From NCBI GenBank assembly GCA_013286765.1, contig JABDFB010000054.1, positions 1 to 14,734 of the forward strand: a stretch of DNA of 14,734 nt, read 5' to 3'. Within the stretch, counting starts at the first letter, position 1. Each line of letters starts with the position of its first letter. The position numbers and the translations under genes were made by a program. Below the pieces are notes generated by a model. That model was not told the origin of the DNA and did no database searches. It saw nothing but the letters and a program-made list of their open reading frames with translations. The stretch comes from Deltaproteobacteria bacterium (GTDB taxonomy: Bacteria > Bdellovibrionota > UBA1018). Of this stretch, positions 13,015 to 14,734 are shown in pieces.

Positions 13015-14184
13015 ATGACGACAAGTGCCGTTCCATTAAATGCAAAACCAAAATTGTCACTTACCGGTAGCCATTTTACCTCGGAACGGCTCTTCAAAGC
13101 GGAGATGTCCCAGATTTTCCATAAGAGTTGGGTGTTTGCGGGACTTGCTGAAAAGATACCTAATAGTGGAGATTATTTTGTTACAGATGTCGCTGGCGAG
13201 AGTATTATCGTTTTGAGAAAGCGAAGTGGCGATATTGCGGCGTACTATAATGTTTGTCGTCATCGCGGGACTCGCCTTTGTAATCCAGATCACGAAAAGC
13301 TAAACGAAAAAGGTCAGAAGGCTCTTTCTGGTCAATTCACGGGCCATTTTCGTGGAACTATTACTTGCCCTTATCACGGCTGGAGCTACGATCTGGACGG
13401 GAAACTGCTGGGTGCGAGATGTATGAATGAGGTGAGTGGCTTTGAACAGAGCGAGTATCCACTGCATCGTGTTGCCGTGGCAGAGTGGGAAGGATTCATA
13501 TTTTTGAATTTATCGGAAAATCCGCCGCCACTGAAAAACCAGTTTGTTCCTATTGAAGGCAAGTTTTCCGCGTATCGGATGAAGGAGCTTCGTGTAGCAC
13601 GGCATTTGGAATATGAAGTGAATGCAAATTGGAAGATTCTGATTCAAAACGCTTCGGAATGTTACCACTGTTCCTTGGTACACCCGGCCCTAGAGAAAGT
13701 TTCGAATTCTCAAAGTGGAGAGGTGGATTTTTTAGAAGGTGCTTTCATTGGTGGTTACGCGAATTTAAAACAGGGGATGCGCAGTCTGACTTTTAACGGT
13801 CGTTATGCCGCGGCTCCGATAGAAGGAGTTGCAGACACAGATTTGGAACGAATCTACTACTATCATATATTTCCAAATATGTATTTGAGTTTACATCCGG
13901 ACTACGTGATTGCTGACACCATCAAGCCGATCGGAGTACGAAAGACTCTCATTACTTGCGATTTTTTATTTCACCCGGATGCTATGAACCGACCTGACTT
14001 TCGTCCCGATGAGGCCGTCGAGTTTTGGGATCTTACAAATCGGCAAGATTGGAAGATCTGTGAGATGACGCAGGAAGGGGTTAGTTCGCAAGCTTACCAG
14101 CCCGGATACTATTCAGAGGAAGAGGAATTGATTTATTCCTTTGACCAAGAGTACCGTCGTGCGATGGGCACCTTATCTTTTTAA
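13015..14184 (+). CDS. Rieske non-heme iron oxygenase, alpha subunit (quaternary-amine-type signature)
   Basis: This 389-residue protein is a cytoplasmic oxygenase that would take electrons from a separate reductase. The [2Fe-2S] Rieske site is C81 and H83 (VCRHRGT) with C118 and H121 (CPYHGW). The catalytic iron site is H218 and H223 in ECYHCSLVHP, with D345 in NRQDWKICE as third ligand. Glu215 occupies the position that bridges the two metal centres, as in choline, glycine betaine and carnitine oxygenases, where classical aromatic dioxygenases have Asp. The 34 residues between the two Rieske ligand pairs are longer than usual, mainly because of a Lys/Glu-rich insertion around residues 90-109. 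The ATG has AGGGG (13005-13009), 5 bases upstream. It is followed after 18 bases by a paralogue. The substrate is not determinable; an aromatic compound is the alternative to a quaternary amine. No reductase gene is inside the window. Confidence 0.9.
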   Translation: MTTSAVPLNAKPKLSLTGSHFTSERLFKAEMSQIFHKSWVFAGLAEKIPNSGDYFVTDVAGESIIVLRKRSGDIAAYYNVCRHRGTRLCNPDHEKLNEKGQKALSGQFTGHFRGTITCPYHGWSYDLDGKLLGARCMNEVSGFEQSEYPLHRVAVAEWEGFIFLNLSENPPPLKNQFVPIEGKFSAYRMKELRVARHLEYEVNANWKILIQNASECYHCSLVHPALEKVSNSQSGEVDFLEGAFIGGYANLKQGMRSLTFNGRYAAAPIEGVADTDLERIYYYHIFPNMYLSLHPDYVIADTIKPIGVRKTLITCDFLFHPDAMNRPDFRPDEAVEFWDLTNRQDWKICEMTQEGVSSQAYQPGYYSEEEELIYSFDQEYRRAMGTLSF

Positions 14185-14202
14185 TGGGGAGGACTTCTAC
14201 CA

Positions 14203-14734
14203 ATGACAACAAGTACTGTTAATCATTCCAACTCGAATCATTCAAATTTGACAAATCTGAGGCACACACTTTCAGCACCCTATTTTACGTCAGATCGTAT
14301 TTTTGCCACGGAGCTTTCGCGTATTTTTTCCAAGAACTGGGTTCAGGTAGGGCGTATGGAGCAGATTCCAAACAAAGGGGATTATTTTTTAACAAACGTT
14401 GCTGGCGAAAACCTGATTATACTCAAAAATAGAAACAATGATCTCGCCGCTTTTTATAATGTCTGCCGGCATCGTGGCACCAAGATTTGTTCGAACGAAA
14501 ATGGCGAAACGGGTCATTTCCCAGGAACGATCAGTTGTCCTTATCATGGTTGGACATATGATCTCTCAGGTCGTTTGATAAGCGCGCGTTGTATGCAAGA
14601 CGTAGATAATTTTGAAATGAACTCCTTTCCTTTACATCCGGTCGCAGTGGGCGAATGGGAGGGTTTTATTTTTATTAACTTGATGGAAAATCCTCCGCCG
14701 CTTTCAAATAAATTTGCGCCTTTCGGCGATCGAT
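14203..14734 (+). CDS. Second Rieske oxygenase, paralogue of the preceding gene (3' end missing)
   Basis: The frame runs from the ATG at 14203 to the right edge, giving 177 residues. GGGGAGGA (14186-14193) stands 9 bases upstream. The Rieske ligands are C88 and H90 (VCRHRGT) and C112 and H115 (CPYHGW), separated by 21 residues, so it lacks the 13-residue insertion of its neighbour. Similarity to that neighbour runs from the first residues (MTTSAV versus MTTSTV) through FTSDRIF, GDYFLTNVAGE and the EWEGFIF-NL block, indicating a tandem duplication. The N-terminus is about seven residues longer and rich in Asn, Ser and His. The catalytic domain lies beyond the window, so activity and substrate specificity cannot be judged. 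The two subunits could form a mixed oligomer or act on successive N-methyl groups; both are guesses. Confidence 0.9.
   Translation, partial: MTTSTVNHSNSNHSNLTNLRHTLSAPYFTSDRIFATELSRIFSKNWVQVGRMEQIPNKGDYFLTNVAGENLIILKNRNNDLAAFYNVCRHRGTKICSNENGETGHFPGTISCPYHGWTYDLSGRLISARCMQDVDNFEMNSFPLHPVAVGEWEGFIFINLMENPPPLSNKFAPFGDR

Overview
The window reads as ordinary chromosomal DNA of a Gram-negative bacterium. It has an outer-membrane-type beta-barrel protein, a TolC-type tripartite exporter, periplasmic thiol-redox proteins and Sec-type signal peptides. A mevalonate-kinase-like GHMP kinase alongside these envelope genes, moderate G+C, and many membrane sensor and receiver proteins would fit the Bdellovibrionota or a neighbouring proteobacterial lineage. 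That placement is an inference of low to moderate confidence. No transposase, integrase, phage gene, rRNA, tRNA or CRISPR array was recognised.

Layout. (1) 2-868, + strand: 3' part of a gene for a protein with a Pro/Ala-rich stretch followed by a probable outer-membrane barrel. (2) 885-4788, - strand: tolC-emrA-emrB-like operon for a drug-efflux pump. It diverges from a TetR-family gene (4971-5579, + strand). The 182-base space between them holds a near-perfect inverted repeat over a good sigma-70-like promoter for the tetR gene. (3) 5580-5958: 379 bases with no convincing gene. (4) 5959-8696, + strand: a secreted peroxiredoxin-like protein and a full-length DsbD/ScsB-type transmembrane reductase, probably one reducing pathway of the cell envelope. 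(5) 8711-12154, - strand: an operon of mevalonate-kinase-like protein, single-domain response regulator and a large sensor kinase. (6) 12375-12770, + strand: a second single-domain response regulator, divergent from that operon, with a 14-bp perfect palindrome between them. (7) 13015 to the right edge, + strand: two tandem Rieske-type oxygenases, the second cut by the window end.

The most unusual object is the 696-residue sensor kinase. It is an internal duplication of a membrane-sensor plus DHp module. The first copy keeps the phosphoacceptor His but has no ATPase domain after it. The second copy has lost the His (Ser in its place) but carries the only ATPase domain. Active site and phosphoacceptor are thus split between two halves of one chain, each half with its own membrane sensor. 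Two CheY-like receivers, one downstream-coupled and one divergent, are the obvious candidate partners.

The tandem Rieske proteins carry an ECYHC active-site signature with Glu at the bridging position. This is seen in oxygenases of quaternary amines (choline, betaine, carnitine type), so an N-demethylating or hydroxylating role on such a compound is a reasonable but unproven guess.
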